A DNA stretch of 64,000 nucleotides from Duganella radicis (GCF_009720825.1 NZ_WNKY01000031.1:1-64000), one strand, 5' to 3'; positions 1 to 9,401 are shown, numbered from the stretch's first letter. Notes: generated by a model from the letters alone, not told the origin. Made by a program: numbers and translations.

Positions 1-69
1 TTCCAGCGCGTTGAGACTGAAATGTCCGCCTATCGGCGACGACGACAGGACAGGGCAACCATCGCGCAC
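1..69 (-). other. Possible 5' end of a leftward gene cut by the window edge
   Basis: On the minus strand an open frame of 23 codons runs from a GTG to the first base of the window, with AGG about 9 nt upstream of the GTG. An exact TTGACA hexamer lies a further 20-30 bases upstream, but no convincing -10 follows it. The stretch is too short to recognise a product, and a frame this long occurs by chance in GC-rich DNA, so this is only a possibility. Confidence 0.15.
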
Positions 70-109
70 CTTCAGCCTTCACTCTTTTGAGACTATGTCA
101 ACAAAATTA

Positions 110-138
110 TTCCGGACACCAGTGGGCCTGCGCCGGAA
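110..138 (-). terminator. Weak terminator-like hairpin after flgL
   Basis: Just past the flgL stop codon, TTCCGG and CCGGAA form a 6-bp stem around a 17-nt loop that can itself pair (CAC/GTG). On the minus strand it is followed by AATAATTTTG, a T-rich but imperfect tail. The position fits the end of the long flgB-to-flgL transcript; the short stem keeps confidence low. Confidence 0.35.
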
Positions 139-147
139 CGACACTGC

Positions 148-1395
148 TTAGCTGATGTAGTTGAACAACGACAGCCCGGACATGGTGGTGAACGATTTCT
201 GCGCCGCCGTCAGCGTGGTCTGCTGCTGGGTGAACAGCGAGATCGCCGCCGTGTAATCAACGTCCTGCAATTGCGACAGGGTGGTGGCGTATTGCAACCC
301 CAGATCGTCGCCGGAGCTGTCGAGGTAGTCCAGCTCTTTCAGCCGCGAACCGACCGCCGCCTGCACCGACAGCACATTGTCGGTGGCATTGTCCACATTC
401 ACCTGCAACTGATTGAGCTTGTTGCTCAGACTGGCCTGCCCCGCCGGACCGCTGCCCGGCGCGCGCAACGCGTCGATGAAGCCCTGCACGGTGGTGAAGA
501 TCGACTGATTGGTCGACGGCGCCACCGCGAAATTGTCGCCATCGGCCGGATCGCCCTTGACGTCGAACTGCACGCCGTCAAACGTGATGTTCTGCCCACT
601 CACATAGGCTTGCGGCGAGGTCGTCACCAGCGCGCCGGTGGTGGTGTCGGTCACGGTGTAGGTGGTCTGCTTGGCCACGCCCGGGGTGGCCGGGACCACC
701 TGGAAATCGATCTGGTAATTGTGGCCGGTCAGCAGGGTGGCATCCTTGACCGAGCCGGCACTGATGATGCCGCTGCCACCCCGGCCGTAGTTGGCCGGAT
801 CGGCGGTGGTCACGAAGGTGCCGTTGCCGGTGGTGTTGCTCTCAAAAACGGAGGCGCCGGAATCGGTGATCGGTATGCTGCGGGTCGAGCCCACTTGCAA
901 CGAGCGCTGGCCCTGGTCGCCCTGGTAGTCGGCGCCGGTGGCGGTCTTGGTGAACGGCAGCGTGGTCGATTTGTAGCCCGAGAACACATAGCCGCCCACG
1001 CCGTCCGCCGTGTTGGCGATGCCCAGCAGGTCGGACAGCCGCGCCTCCAGTTCCACCGCCACCGACTCGCGGTCCGAATCCGTGTACGAGCCATTGCCGG
1101 CCTTCACCGCCAGATCCTTGATGTCCTGCAAAATCGAGGTGGCGCTGGCCAGCGCCGTGGTTTCGGTCGACAGCACGCCCTTGGCGTTGGCGCGGTTGGT
1201 GGCCAGTTGGGTGTTCAGCGATTGCGACTGCGTCACTTCCAGCGCGCGCGCGGTGGCGATCGGATCGTCGGCCGCGGTCAGGTTCTTGCGGCCGGTGGAC
1301 AGCTGCTGCTGCGTGCGCGACATGGCCGTTTGCAGCGAGGTGATGTTCTGCGAACCGATGTCGTAAATTGTCCGTGTGCTGATGCGCATGACCAT
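148..1395 (-). CDS. flgL: Flagellar hook-associated protein 3 (hook-filament junction)
   Basis: FlgL, 415 residues, is the second junction protein between hook and flagellin filament and is exported by the flagellar type III system. The N-terminus (MRIST, then TIYD and a Gln-rich helix with the sequence TGRKNLTAADDP) and the helical C-terminus match the flagellin-like coiled-coil ends of the family. The Gly/Thr/Asp-rich middle is the exposed variable domain. The first ATG is chosen over the ATG two codons on because AGGG lies 7 nt before it. It is the last gene of the leftward flg operon, 26 bp after flgK. Expression is expected late, with sigma-28 and operon read-through, but no promoter is visible in the short gap. 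Confidence 0.95.
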   Translation of the reverse strand: MVMRISTRTIYDIGSQNITSLQTAMSRTQQQLSTGRKNLTAADDPIATARALEVTQSQSLNTQLATNRANAKGVLSTETTALASATSILQDIKDLAVKAGNGSYTDSDRESVAVELEARLSDLLGIANTADGVGGYVFSGYKSTTLPFTKTATGADYQGDQGQRSLQVGSTRSIPITDSGASVFESNTTGNGTFVTTADPANYGRGGSGIISAGSVKDATLLTGHNYQIDFQVVPATPGVAKQTTYTVTDTTTGALVTTSPQAYVSGQNITFDGVQFDVKGDPADGDNFAVAPSTNQSIFTTVQGFIDALRAPGSGPAGQASLSNKLNQLQVNVDNATDNVLSVQAAVGSRLKELDYLDSSGDDLGLQYATTLSQLQDVDYTAAISLFTQQQTTLTAAQKSFTTMSGLSLFNYIS

Positions 1396-1421
1396 AGAGC
1401 TACCCTATTCCCTTAATTCCC

Positions 1422-3380
1422 TTAATTTCCCAGGCTGAGCAAGGTGTCGAACAGCTGGCTGGCCACTTGCATGACCTTGCCGCTGGCCTGATACGCCTGC
1501 TGATAGCGCAACAGATTGGCCGCCTCTTCATCGAGGTTGACGCCGGACACGCTCTGCTGCGCGCTGGTGGCCTGCTTGACGGCGGCGTCGGCCGCCGTGC
1601 CGCTGATCTGCGCCTCGCGCGCCTTGGTGCCCACATAGTTGACCATCTGGGCGTAGGTGGTCTGGAAGGTGGCCTTGCCGCCGTCCAGGATGTTTTTGGT
1701 TTGCAGCCCGGCCAGCAAGGCACCGTTGCGGCTGTCGCCCACGCCGCTGGTGTTGGGGCCGACGGTGAAGGTGTCCTGGTCGGCCGGCGTGCCGCTGATG
1801 GCGAAGTTGACGCCGCCGAAGCTGATGTTGGCGCCGTCCGTGTACGGCACCGGCGTGCCGGCCGGATACACCGTGCTGCTGCCGTTGGCGGTCACCGTCA
1901 CGTCCTGCCCGGCCGGGAAGCCGGAGAAGCTGTTGCTGGCCTTGTCGAAGGTCAGGGTCGAGGTGGCGGTCAGGGCATTGCCGGGCGTGAGGTAATTCGT
2001 ATCCACCGTGCCGGCCGAGATCTTGCCGTTGCCGGCATTGGCGGTCGGCGCGGCGGTGGCGATCGGCGCCGCCAGCGCGATCTTGTCGCGGTCCTTGATG
2101 GCCACCGAAAAGTCCTTGGCGGCGGTGTAGGTCGGCCGCACCAGGAAGTTGTCGTTCTGCTGCGGCGTGCCGGTGATGCTGTAGGCCACGCCATCGATCA
2201 CCTGCGGCGTGGTCTGCGGGAAGGGGTTGATCTGCGTGACCTTGCCGTCGCTCTTGCGGGTGACGTTGAAATTGGTGCCGTCGAAGTCGACGCTGTAGTC
2301 GCTGGCGGTCAGGCCGCCGGCGTCGACCACGGTGGCGGTCACGTCCGCCGTGCTGGCCGGCGAGTTGCGCGTGTTGGTGCCGACATAGGCCTGGATCGGA
2401 TTGAAGAAGTTGGTGCCCATGGCGCCATTCTCATCCTGGCCCAGCACGTGCTGGGCGTTGAAGGCGGTGACCAGTCCGGCCGCCACCTGGCCCAGCGAGT
2501 TTTGCGCGCGGTCCATCGGGCCGTTGCGGAATTCCATCAGGCCACCCAGCTGGCCGCCGGTGAACACGTCGTCCGGCAGCGGCGTGAAGGCGCCGGCGTC
2601 GGTCTGATAGCCCAGCGTGACGCGGCTGACGTCGGTCGGCGAGGTCGAGGTGCCCAGCTGGAAGGCCTTGTTGGCCACCACCAGCGGCTGGCCGGTGCCG
2701 AACGACACGTTGAGCATATTGTTGTCGCCCGGGACCACGGTGACCTTGACCAGCTTGTTCAGCTCGGTCAGCATCTGGTCGCGCTTGTCCAGCAGGTCGT
2801 TCGGTTCGGCGGTGCTGGTGCTCAGGCCGGCGATAGTCAGGTTGATGTCGGCGATCTGCTTGGCGTAGGCGTTGATCTCGCCGACGTTGGCGGTGATCTG
2901 GTTGTTGACGCCGGACGCGATCTCGGTCAGGCGCGCGCTCATGCCCTGGAAGCGCGAGGCCAGCGATTCAGCGTTCGACAGCAGCGACTGGCGCGCGGCG
3001 GCCGAGGCCGGGCTGGCGGTGGCGTCCTGCACGCCGTTGAAGAAGTCTTGCAGCGCCGGCGACAGGCCGGCGGTGGGGTCGGCCAGCAGATTGTCGATCT
3101 GGCTGATCTGCGCGCTGTAAGCGTCCAGCGAGGCCTGGTTGGACTCGGCGTTGCGCAGCGAGGTGGCCAGGAAGTTGTCGTAATAGCGGCGCACAGCCTG
3201 GATCTCGGTGCCCGAGCCGACGTAGCCGAACCCCTGGTACTGGGTACCGGTATCGCCCTGGATCGCGACCTGGCGGTTGTAGCCGGGCGTGTTGGCGTTG
3301 GTGATATTGTTGCCGACCGTCGACAAGCCGACCTGTGCCGCCAACAAACCGCTTTTACCGATGCTGAGAAGACTGGACAT
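1422..3380 (-). CDS. flgK: Flagellar hook-associated protein 1
   Basis: FlgK, 652 residues, is the first hook-filament junction protein, placed directly on the finished hook. The N-terminal rod/hook signature (GLLAAQVGLSTVGNNITNAN followed by TPGYNRQ) is clear, the centre is Thr/Asp/Gly-rich surface domain, and the C-terminus (EEAANLLRYQQAYQASGKV) is the usual amphipathic helix. The length is slightly above the 550-650 typical of the family. It is followed by flgL and preceded by flgJ with about 50 bp between. The Shine-Dalgarno before the ATG is weak (AGAG about 11 nt upstream). A long open frame on the opposite strand is only a shadow of the GC-rich codons. Confidence 0.96.
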   Translation of the reverse strand: MSSLLSIGKSGLLAAQVGLSTVGNNITNANTPGYNRQVAIQGDTGTQYQGFGYVGSGTEIQAVRRYYDNFLATSLRNAESNQASLDAYSAQISQIDNLLADPTAGLSPALQDFFNGVQDATASPASAAARQSLLSNAESLASRFQGMSARLTEIASGVNNQITANVGEINAYAKQIADINLTIAGLSTSTAEPNDLLDKRDQMLTELNKLVKVTVVPGDNNMLNVSFGTGQPLVVANKAFQLGTSTSPTDVSRVTLGYQTDAGAFTPLPDDVFTGGQLGGLMEFRNGPMDRAQNSLGQVAAGLVTAFNAQHVLGQDENGAMGTNFFNPIQAYVGTNTRNSPASTADVTATVVDAGGLTASDYSVDFDGTNFNVTRKSDGKVTQINPFPQTTPQVIDGVAYSITGTPQQNDNFLVRPTYTAAKDFSVAIKDRDKIALAAPIATAAPTANAGNGKISAGTVDTNYLTPGNALTATSTLTFDKASNSFSGFPAGQDVTVTANGSSTVYPAGTPVPYTDGANISFGGVNFAISGTPADQDTFTVGPNTSGVGDSRNGALLAGLQTKNILDGGKATFQTTYAQMVNYVGTKAREAQISGTAADAAVKQATSAQQSVSGVNLDEEAANLLRYQQAYQASGKVMQVASQLFDTLLSLGN

Positions 3381-3432
3381 AATATTTTTACTCTATCTGT
3401 AAAGGGTAACGGCAGATCGTGCCAAAACTTGA

Positions 3433-4401
3433 TTACCCTGCCAGCGAGCGCTTGATGATGCTCGTCAGCTTGGTCGCATAGTTGGGGTCGGTGGCGTAGC
3501 CGGCTTGCTGCAAGCCGCGCGCAAAACTGCTGGCGTCGCCGGCGCTGGCCAGTACTTTTTCGTAACGTGGATTGCTTGCCAACAACCGGGCGTAATCCTT
3601 GAAGCTGTCGGCATAGCTGTCGTAGGCGCGGAAGCGCTCGACCCGGGTCTGGGCCTTGCCGTTGACGTATTCGGTGGTGGTGGCCTCGACCACCTTGCCC
3701 TTCCAGTCGCCGCCGGCCTTGATGCCGAACAGGTTGTGGCTGTTGGTGCCGTCACGGCCCTTGATCTCGCGCTTGCCCCAGCCCGATTCCAGCGCGGCCT
3801 GGCCCAGCATGAACTTGGCCGGAATGCCGGTGCTCTTGCTGGCCTCTTCCGCATGGGCCGCCAGTTTTTCCTGGAAGCTGCGCACGTGCGGCGCCTGCGA
3901 ACCCTTGTTGGTGCTGGCGGCGGCGTCGGTGGACGAGGTGGTGGCCGTGGCGCTGGCGTTGCCGCCGGCGGCGGCGATCGCGCGTTGCAGCCGGGCGTCC
4001 ATCAGGCTGGCCGCGCCCTGGAAGCTGCCGGCATTGGCGGCGCTGGTGCTGTCGCCGGCGTTGCCGATGTCGAGCGCGGCGGCGTCGGTCTTGGCCGACA
4101 ACTGGCGCACCAGCATGTCGGCCAGGCCGATGCCCTTCTTGGCGATGTTCTGGCTGGTCTGCTGGTCCAGCATGGTCTGGAAGGTCTTGGTCTGCTGGCT
4201 GTCCATCATGCCATCCTGCGGCGTGGCGTCGCGCATGCTCTTCAACATCATGTTGACGAACATTGCCTCGAACTGGGTCGAGGCGGTTTTCAGCGCATCC
4301 TTGCCGCCGGCGCGGGCCTGCTGCTTGAGGCTGCCCATGTCCCGCACGTCCAGCGAAAATTTGCTGCTCAGGTCATTGTTGGTGGAAGTCTGGGAGGCCA
4401 T
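3433..4401 (-). CDS. flgJ: Flagellar rod assembly protein / peptidoglycan hydrolase
   Basis: FlgJ, 322 residues, has two domains. Roughly residues 20-110 are the rod-binding domain (FEAMFVNMMLKSMRDATP), which caps rod growth. After a Ser/Thr/Ala-rich linker, about residues 170-320 are a glucosaminidase-type muramidase that opens the peptidoglycan for the rod. The catalytic glutamate is in ALESGWGKREI, followed by the family motif SHNLFGIKAG. The protein works in the periplasm and lacks a Sec signal, as expected for export through the flagellar apparatus. It lies 12 bp after flgI. The dual-domain form is the usual one in beta- and gammaproteobacteria. Confidence 0.95.
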   Translation of the reverse strand: MASQTSTNNDLSSKFSLDVRDMGSLKQQARAGGKDALKTASTQFEAMFVNMMLKSMRDATPQDGMMDSQQTKTFQTMLDQQTSQNIAKKGIGLADMLVRQLSAKTDAAALDIGNAGDSTSAANAGSFQGAASLMDARLQRAIAAAGGNASATATTSSTDAAASTNKGSQAPHVRSFQEKLAAHAEEASKSTGIPAKFMLGQAALESGWGKREIKGRDGTNSHNLFGIKAGGDWKGKVVEATTTEYVNGKAQTRVERFRAYDSYADSFKDYARLLASNPRYEKVLASAGDASSFARGLQQAGYATDPNYATKLTSIIKRSLAG

Positions 4402-4413
4402 GGCGATACCTGC

Positions 4414-5532
4414 TTAAATGATTTCCAGTTCCGCGCGCAGCGAACCGGCGGCCTTCATGGCCTGCAAGATGGACAACAAGTCCTGCGGCGTGGCACCGAT
4501 GGCGTTGAGCGCCTTGACCACCTCGGCCAGCGAGGCGCCGCCTTTGACCATCATGACCTTGCCGCCATCGGCCTTGATGCCGACCTGGGGATTTTGCGTG
4601 ACGACGGTGCGGCCGCCCGACAAGGGATTGGGCTGGCTCACCTGAGTATCGGCGTTGACCGATACTGACAGATTACCGTGAGAAATGGCGCACGTATCGA
4701 GCGTGACCGCGCGGTTCATCACCACCGAGCCGGTGCGCGCGTTCATGATCACCTTGGCCGGCTGCTCGGCCGGATTGATCTGCATGTCCTGTAGCGTACC
4801 GATGAAGCTGACGCGCTGGTCGCTGCTGCTGGGCGCCTGCACCCGGATCACGCGGCTGTCCAGCGCGTAGGCGATGCCGGCGCCGTACTTGTCGTTGATG
4901 GCTTCCACCACGCGGCTGGCGGTGGCGAAGTCGGCATTGTTGAGCTCCAGCTTGATCATATTGCCTTCGCCCAGGTTGGTGGCCACGGCGCGCTCGACCG
5001 TGGCGCCGCCGGAGATCTTGCCCACGCTCAGGTGGTTGACGGTCAGCGAGCTGCCGCCGGCGCCGCCGCCGGCCTGCACACCGACGCCGCCGACCAGCAC
5101 ATTGCCCTGCGCCATGCCGTACACCTGGCCGTCCGCGCCTTTCAGCGGCGTCATCAGCAGCGTGCCGCCGCGCAGGCTCTTGGCGTTACCCATCGACGAG
5201 ACCGTGATGTCCAGCTGCTGGCCCGGCTGCGCGAACGGCGGCAGCGTGGCGGTGACCATCACGGCCGCGACGTTTTTCAGTTGCAGCTGCGAGCCGCCCT
5301 GCGGCAGGTTGACGCCCAGCTGTTGCAGCATGGAGATCACGCTTTGCACGGTGAACGGGGTCTGCGTGGTCTGGTCGCCGGAACCGTCGAGGCCGACCAC
5401 CAGGCCGTAGCCCAGCAATTGGTTGTTACGCACACCGGCGATGCTGGCCAGATCCTTGATGCGCTCGGCCTGGCTGAACGGCGCCAGCAAGGACAAGCTC
5501 AACAGCAGCGCGGCTTTGATGGAAGTTTTCAT
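4414..5532 (-). CDS. flgI: Flagellar P-ring protein
   Basis: FlgI, 372 residues, forms the P ring around the rod in the peptidoglycan layer. It begins with a Sec signal peptide (KAALLLSLSLLAPFSQA, cleavage before ERIKDLASI). The mature start RIKDLA.I.GVR.NQLLGYGLVVGL is the family hallmark, and the C-terminus (LVKALNAIGATPQDLLSILQAMKAAGSLRAELEII) also matches the family in length and end. It follows flgH after 5 bp and precedes flgJ. FlgI subunits normally need the FlgA chaperone, which is encoded at the other end of this cluster. Confidence 0.97.
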   Translation of the reverse strand: MKTSIKAALLLSLSLLAPFSQAERIKDLASIAGVRNNQLLGYGLVVGLDGSGDQTTQTPFTVQSVISMLQQLGVNLPQGGSQLQLKNVAAVMVTATLPPFAQPGQQLDITVSSMGNAKSLRGGTLLMTPLKGADGQVYGMAQGNVLVGGVGVQAGGGAGGSSLTVNHLSVGKISGGATVERAVATNLGEGNMIKLELNNADFATASRVVEAINDKYGAGIAYALDSRVIRVQAPSSSDQRVSFIGTLQDMQINPAEQPAKVIMNARTGSVVMNRAVTLDTCAISHGNLSVSVNADTQVSQPNPLSGGRTVVTQNPQVGIKADGGKVMMVKGGASLAEVVKALNAIGATPQDLLSILQAMKAAGSLRAELEII

Positions 5533-5537
5533 GATGG

Positions 5538-6191
5538 TCAGAACGGCAGCAAGCTTTGGAAGAAGCGCGAAGCCATCGAGGACAACTCGGCGCGGTCGAT
5601 TTTGTTGGCGGTGCGATACTCGACGCGGGCGTCGGCCACGGCGGTCGATTGCACGGTGTTGCCGGTGGCGATGCTGTCCGGGTTGATCATGCCGGAGAAG
5701 CGGATGTACTCGGTGCCCTTGTTCATGCCGATCTGCTTTTCACCGGCCACGATCAGGTTGCCGTTGGCCAGCACTTCCACCACGGTGACGCCCATGGTGC
5801 CGGTGAAGGCATTGCTGGCGGCCTGGGTGTCACCGTCGGAGTAGGTGTTGTCGGTGCTGACCGAGAGCGGATTGCCGAAGGTGCCGGCCAGCTTCTTGGG
5901 CATGGTGGCCGACACGCTGCCCGACTTGTTGCCGGTGGCGGTGCCGCTCTTGTTGGCCGAGGTACGCTCGGTAATCACCAAGGTCAGCACGTCGCCCACA
6001 TGGCGCGCACGGCGGTCTTCGAACACCGGACGGAAGGCGGCCGGCTGGTAGATGGCGCCGTTGTTGGGCGTCGCCTGCATTTGTTCGGTGGTCAGCGGGC
6101 GCGCGGTCATCGGGCCGCTGACGATGGTTCCGGGCGTGGCGGCGCAGGCGCTCAGCAGCACGGCGGCAAGCAGGGGAATGGCGTGTTTCAT
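5538..6191 (-). CDS. flgH: Flagellar L-ring lipoprotein
   Basis: FlgH, 217 residues, builds the outer-membrane L ring. A lipoprotein signal ends in the lipobox LLSAC, so Cys16 is the lipidated residue. Family motifs include the RRARHVGDVLTLVITERTSANKSG segment (divided here by RAR and GD.L) and the C-terminal IRFSGMINP and ADARVEYR. The length equals the usual 220-240 residues. The gene lies between flgG and flgI with 10- and 5-bp gaps, so it is cotranscribed with them. Confidence 0.96.
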   Translation of the reverse strand: MKHAIPLLAAVLLSACAATPGTIVSGPMTARPLTTEQMQATPNNGAIYQPAAFRPVFEDRRARHVGDVLTLVITERTSANKSGTATGNKSGSVSATMPKKLAGTFGNPLSVSTDNTYSDGDTQAASNAFTGTMGVTVVEVLANGNLIVAGEKQIGMNKGTEYIRFSGMINPDSIATGNTVQSTAVADARVEYRTANKIDRAELSSMASRFFQSLLPF

Positions 6192-6201
6192 GATGAGGTC
6201 C

Positions 6202-6993
6202 TTACATCTGCGACAGCTTTTGCAGCATCTGGTCCGAGGTGGTGATGGCCTTGGAATTGATCTCGTACGCGCGCTGGGTCTGGATCATGTTGACCATCTC
6301 CTCCACCACGTTGACGTTGGAGGTTTCCACATAGCCTTGCAGGATGGTGCCGGTGCCGTTGGTGCCCGGCGTGTTCTGCTGCGGCGCACCGGAGGCGGTG
6401 GTTTCCACATACAGGTTCTCACCCTTGGATTCCAGCCCGGTCGGGTTGATGAAGGTGGCCAGTTGCAGGCTGCCCAGCTGCTGGGTGGTGGTGGCGCCGT
6501 TGGTGCCGGCCACATTCACCGACACGGTGCCGTCGCGCGCCACGGTGATCGATTGCGCGGTGATCGGGATGGTGATGGCCGGTTGCAGCACAAAGCCTTC
6601 CGAGGTCACCATCTGGCCGTTGCTGTCGCGCTGGAACGAGCCGTCGCGGGTGTAGGCGGTGGTGCCGTCGGGCAGCAGCACGGTGAAGAAGCCGCTGCCA
6701 TTGACCATGATGTCTTTATCGTTGCCGGTCGATTGCGGATTGCCCTGGGTGTGAATGCGCTCGACAGCGACGGCACGCACACCGGTGCCCAGCTGCAAGC
6801 CGGACGGCAGGTTGGTCTGCTGCGACGATTGCGCCCCCGGCTGGCGGATGTTCTGGTACAGCAGGTCCTCGAACACGGCGCGCGATTTCTTGAAACCGTT
6901 GGTGCTGACGTTGGCCAGATTGTGGGACGTGACGTCCATCTGCGTCTGCTGCGCTTCCATGCCCGTCTTGGCGATCCATAAGGAACGTATCAT
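6202..6993 (-). CDS. flgG: Flagellar distal rod protein
   Basis: FlgG, 263 residues, is the distal rod subunit. It starts MIRSLWIAKTGM and carries the rod/hook N-terminal signature with DVTSHNLANVSTNGFKKSRA, the FlgG-type loop with YQNIRQPGAQSS, and the C-terminal heptad VNVVEEMVNMIQTQRAYE. Length and ends are standard. A GGAG element stands upstream of the ATG. A 70-bp gap separates it from flgF; it contains only the Shine-Dalgarno and no clear terminator. Confidence 0.97.
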   Translation of the reverse strand: MIRSLWIAKTGMEAQQTQMDVTSHNLANVSTNGFKKSRAVFEDLLYQNIRQPGAQSSQQTNLPSGLQLGTGVRAVAVERIHTQGNPQSTGNDKDIMVNGSGFFTVLLPDGTTAYTRDGSFQRDSNGQMVTSEGFVLQPAITIPITAQSITVARDGTVSVNVAGTNGATTTQQLGSLQLATFINPTGLESKGENLYVETTASGAPQQNTPGTNGTGTILQGYVETSNVNVVEEMVNMIQTQRAYEINSKAITTSDQMLQKLSQM

Positions 6994-7063
6994 GATGCTT
7001 CTCCCAATGCCGGACGAACATCAAGACTGTTCATCCCATGCAAGCATTATGCGGGAGAGGCCA

Positions 7064-7804
7064 TCAACTCAAAGCGAGGATCTGGGTGGCTTTTGCGGCG
7101 TTATTCTCGGCGTTCTTCATCAGGCTCATTTGCATTTCGAACTGCCTTGCCAGACTGATCATGTTGACCATGGAGTCGACCGGGTTGACATTGCTGCCCT
7201 CCAGCGCGCCATCGACCACGCGCACATTGGCGTCGTTCTGGGCCGGCGTGCCGTCGGCCTGGCGGAACAGGCCGTCATCGCCGCGCAGCAGGGTCTTGCT
7301 GTCCGGGTTGACCAGCTTGATGCGCCCCAGCGTGTTGCTCGGTCCCGGCTGGAAAGTGTCGTTGATGACGCTGACCGTACCGTCGCTGGCGATGCTGATC
7401 TTGGTGTCCGGCGGCACCGCGATCGGGCCGCCGTCGCCGATCACCGTCTGGCCGCCGCTGGTTTGCAGGATGCCGTTTTCACTGATCTTCAGGCTGCCGT
7501 TGCGGGTGTACGCCTCCGAACCGTCGGCCGACTGCACCGCCAGCCAGCCCTGGTCGCGGATGGCGATGTCCAGCGCGCGGCCGGTGGTCTCGATCGGGCC
7601 GGCGCGGAAGTCCGAGCCGACCGTGGCATCGACCACGAAGGCGCGCGTGGGCAAGCCCTCCGACACCACCGGCACCGCCCGGAAACTGTCGAGCTGGGCG
7701 CGGAAGCCGGTGGTGGTGGCGTTGGCCAGGTTGTTGGACACGGTGGCTTGTTGCTCCATCACGTGTCGCGCCCCGGTCATCGCGGTGTAGACGAGACGGT
7801 CCAT
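7064..7804 (-). CDS. flgF: Flagellar proximal rod protein
   Basis: FlgF, 246 residues, is a proximal rod subunit. It begins MDRLVYTAMTGARHVMEQQA and has the rod-family NNLANATTTGFRAQLDSF signature, the FlgF-typical GRALDIAIRDQGWLAVQ segment, and a C-terminal amphipathic helix (NPVDSMVNMISLARQFE). It is slightly shorter than FlgG and lacks the second rod motif, which separates the paralogues. The gene follows flgE after 11 bp on the same strand. Confidence 0.96.
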   Translation of the reverse strand: MDRLVYTAMTGARHVMEQQATVSNNLANATTTGFRAQLDSFRAVPVVSEGLPTRAFVVDATVGSDFRAGPIETTGRALDIAIRDQGWLAVQSADGSEAYTRNGSLKISENGILQTSGGQTVIGDGGPIAVPPDTKISIASDGTVSVINDTFQPGPSNTLGRIKLVNPDSKTLLRGDDGLFRQADGTPAQNDANVRVVDGALEGSNVNPVDSMVNMISLARQFEMQMSLMKNAENNAAKATQILALS

Positions 7805-7815
7805 GGCTTAGCCTA

Positions 7816-9372
7816 TTAACGCAGGTTGACCAGGGTTTGCAGGATCGAGTCCTCGGTCTTGATGGTCTGCGCATTGGCCTGGTAGACGCGCTGCGCGGTG
7901 ATCATGTTGACCAGCTCGGCGGTGAGGTCGGTGTTGGAGGTTTCCACCGCCGCCGAGCGCAGCTGGCCCATCGAGCCAGCATTCGGCACGCCCACGGTTG
8001 GCGGACCGGAGGCCGAGCTTTCCGCCCAGGCATTGTTGCCCAGCGGGGTCAGGCCGTCGACGCTGGCGAAGTTGGCCATGGCGATCTGGCCCATGGCGCG
8101 CGACTTGCCGTTGCTGTACTGGCCCAGGATCACGCCGTTCTCGTCGATCGAGTAGCGCTGCCAGGAACCGGCCGAGTAACCGTTCTGGGTCGAGCCCAGG
8201 TCGTTGGTGACGCTGCCGTACTGGGTGGTCTTGTCGAAGGTGGTGGCGATCGTCATCGGCACTTGTGCGCCCGTGTCAGGGAAGATCGGCAGCTGGATCT
8301 GGAACGGCAGCGTTTGCGGATTGGTCATCAAGGCCATCGCCTGCGGGTCCAGCGCGCCGTTCTTGGTGAACAGCAGCGTGCCGGCCTTCACCGCTGGCAC
8401 GGTGATGGCGGCGCCCAGGATGGCGTTGATCTGGTCAGGCGTCTTGCCGGTGATCGAACCGCTGACGGTCGGGTCGAGCGCGGTGTAGGCGGCGGTCAGC
8501 GCGTCCAACTGGGCTTGGGTAGCCGCCGCCGGCGGCGTGCTGGCGGCGGTCAGCATGGCCTGGTAGGCGGCGGTGGCATAATTACCGGCGGCCAGTGCGA
8601 TGGCGGCCGGGTCGGGGGGGGTGGCGCGCACGGCGTCGTTGTAATCGTTGCGGGCCGTGATGGTCGGACCATCGGTGGCCACAGTGGCGGCCACGCTGGC
8701 CGACACGACTTCCTTGTTGTCAGCGGCGGCGTACACGTCCCAGGTGTTGGCATCGGTCTTGACGTAGTAGGTCGTCATGATGTGCGCGGTGCCTAGCGAG
8801 TCGTACACGTTCAGCACGGTCTGCTTGTTGTAGCTGGTCGGATCGTTGGCGTCGAACGGAATCGTGGTCGGCACCGTTTCAGCCGAGCTCAGGTTCAGCT
8901 GGAAGTTGGCTTCGGTGGTTTGCACCGGGGTCAGGTCGGACTTGTCCAGCGTCAGCGGCACCGGCGCGCCCAGCTGGATCACGCCAGCCTTGTTGGACAG
9001 GTAGCCGGTCAGCTGCGCGCCCTGCGCGTTGACCAGGGTGTGCGATGCGTCCTCGTGGAACTGGCCGTTGCGCGAATACTGTACGGCGCCGTTCACCACC
9101 AGGCGGAAGAAGCCGCCGCCGTTGATGGCCACGTCCAGCGGATTGCTGGAGGTCTCGATATTCCCCTGCGTGAACTGCTGCGCCAGTTTGGACACCGTCA
9201 CACCGATACCGGCATTCTGGCCCGACACGCCATTCAGCGAATTCGCGTACAGGTCGGCAAACTGCGCTTGCGACGCCTTGAAGCCCACCGTGCTGGCGTT
9301 GGCAATATTGTTGCCGATAACGTCCAGCGATTTGGATGCAGCATTCAAGCCGCTCAGTCCTTGTTGGAACAT
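7816..9372 (-). CDS. flgE: Flagellar hook protein
   Basis: FlgE, 518 residues, polymerises into the hook. The N-terminus MFQQGLSGLNAASKSLDVIGN and C-terminus (ETSNTDLTAELVNMITAQRVYQ, in the split form ETSNTDL plus ELVNMITAQR) are the family ends. In between lie the D1 hook motif NPLDVAINGGGFFRL and a variable Ala/Thr-rich D2/D3 region. The protein is longer than the 400-residue enteric FlgE because of an insertion at about residues 215-335. That insertion contains a run of eight C bases on the coding strand (around 8614-8621), a homopolymer long enough to slip. The gene lies between flgD and flgF. Confidence 0.96.
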   Translation of the reverse strand: MFQQGLSGLNAASKSLDVIGNNIANASTVGFKASQAQFADLYANSLNGVSGQNAGIGVTVSKLAQQFTQGNIETSSNPLDVAINGGGFFRLVVNGAVQYSRNGQFHEDASHTLVNAQGAQLTGYLSNKAGVIQLGAPVPLTLDKSDLTPVQTTEANFQLNLSSAETVPTTIPFDANDPTSYNKQTVLNVYDSLGTAHIMTTYYVKTDANTWDVYAAADNKEVVSASVAATVATDGPTITARNDYNDAVRATPPDPAAIALAAGNYATAAYQAMLTAASTPPAAATQAQLDALTAAYTALDPTVSGSITGKTPDQINAILGAAITVPAVKAGTLLFTKNGALDPQAMALMTNPQTLPFQIQLPIFPDTGAQVPMTIATTFDKTTQYGSVTNDLGSTQNGYSAGSWQRYSIDENGVILGQYSNGKSRAMGQIAMANFASVDGLTPLGNNAWAESSASGPPTVGVPNAGSMGQLRSAAVETSNTDLTAELVNMITAQRVYQANAQTIKTEDSILQTLVNLR

Positions 9373-9401
9373 GGTATTCCCCTATCTAGGTGTGATACTG
9401 C

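Noticed and set aside
1467..3455. 662-codon open frame opposite flgK
   Set aside because: It lies wholly opposite a clear flgK, has His/Gly/Arg-rich low-complexity translation, and is explained by GC-rich codon bias on the coding strand.
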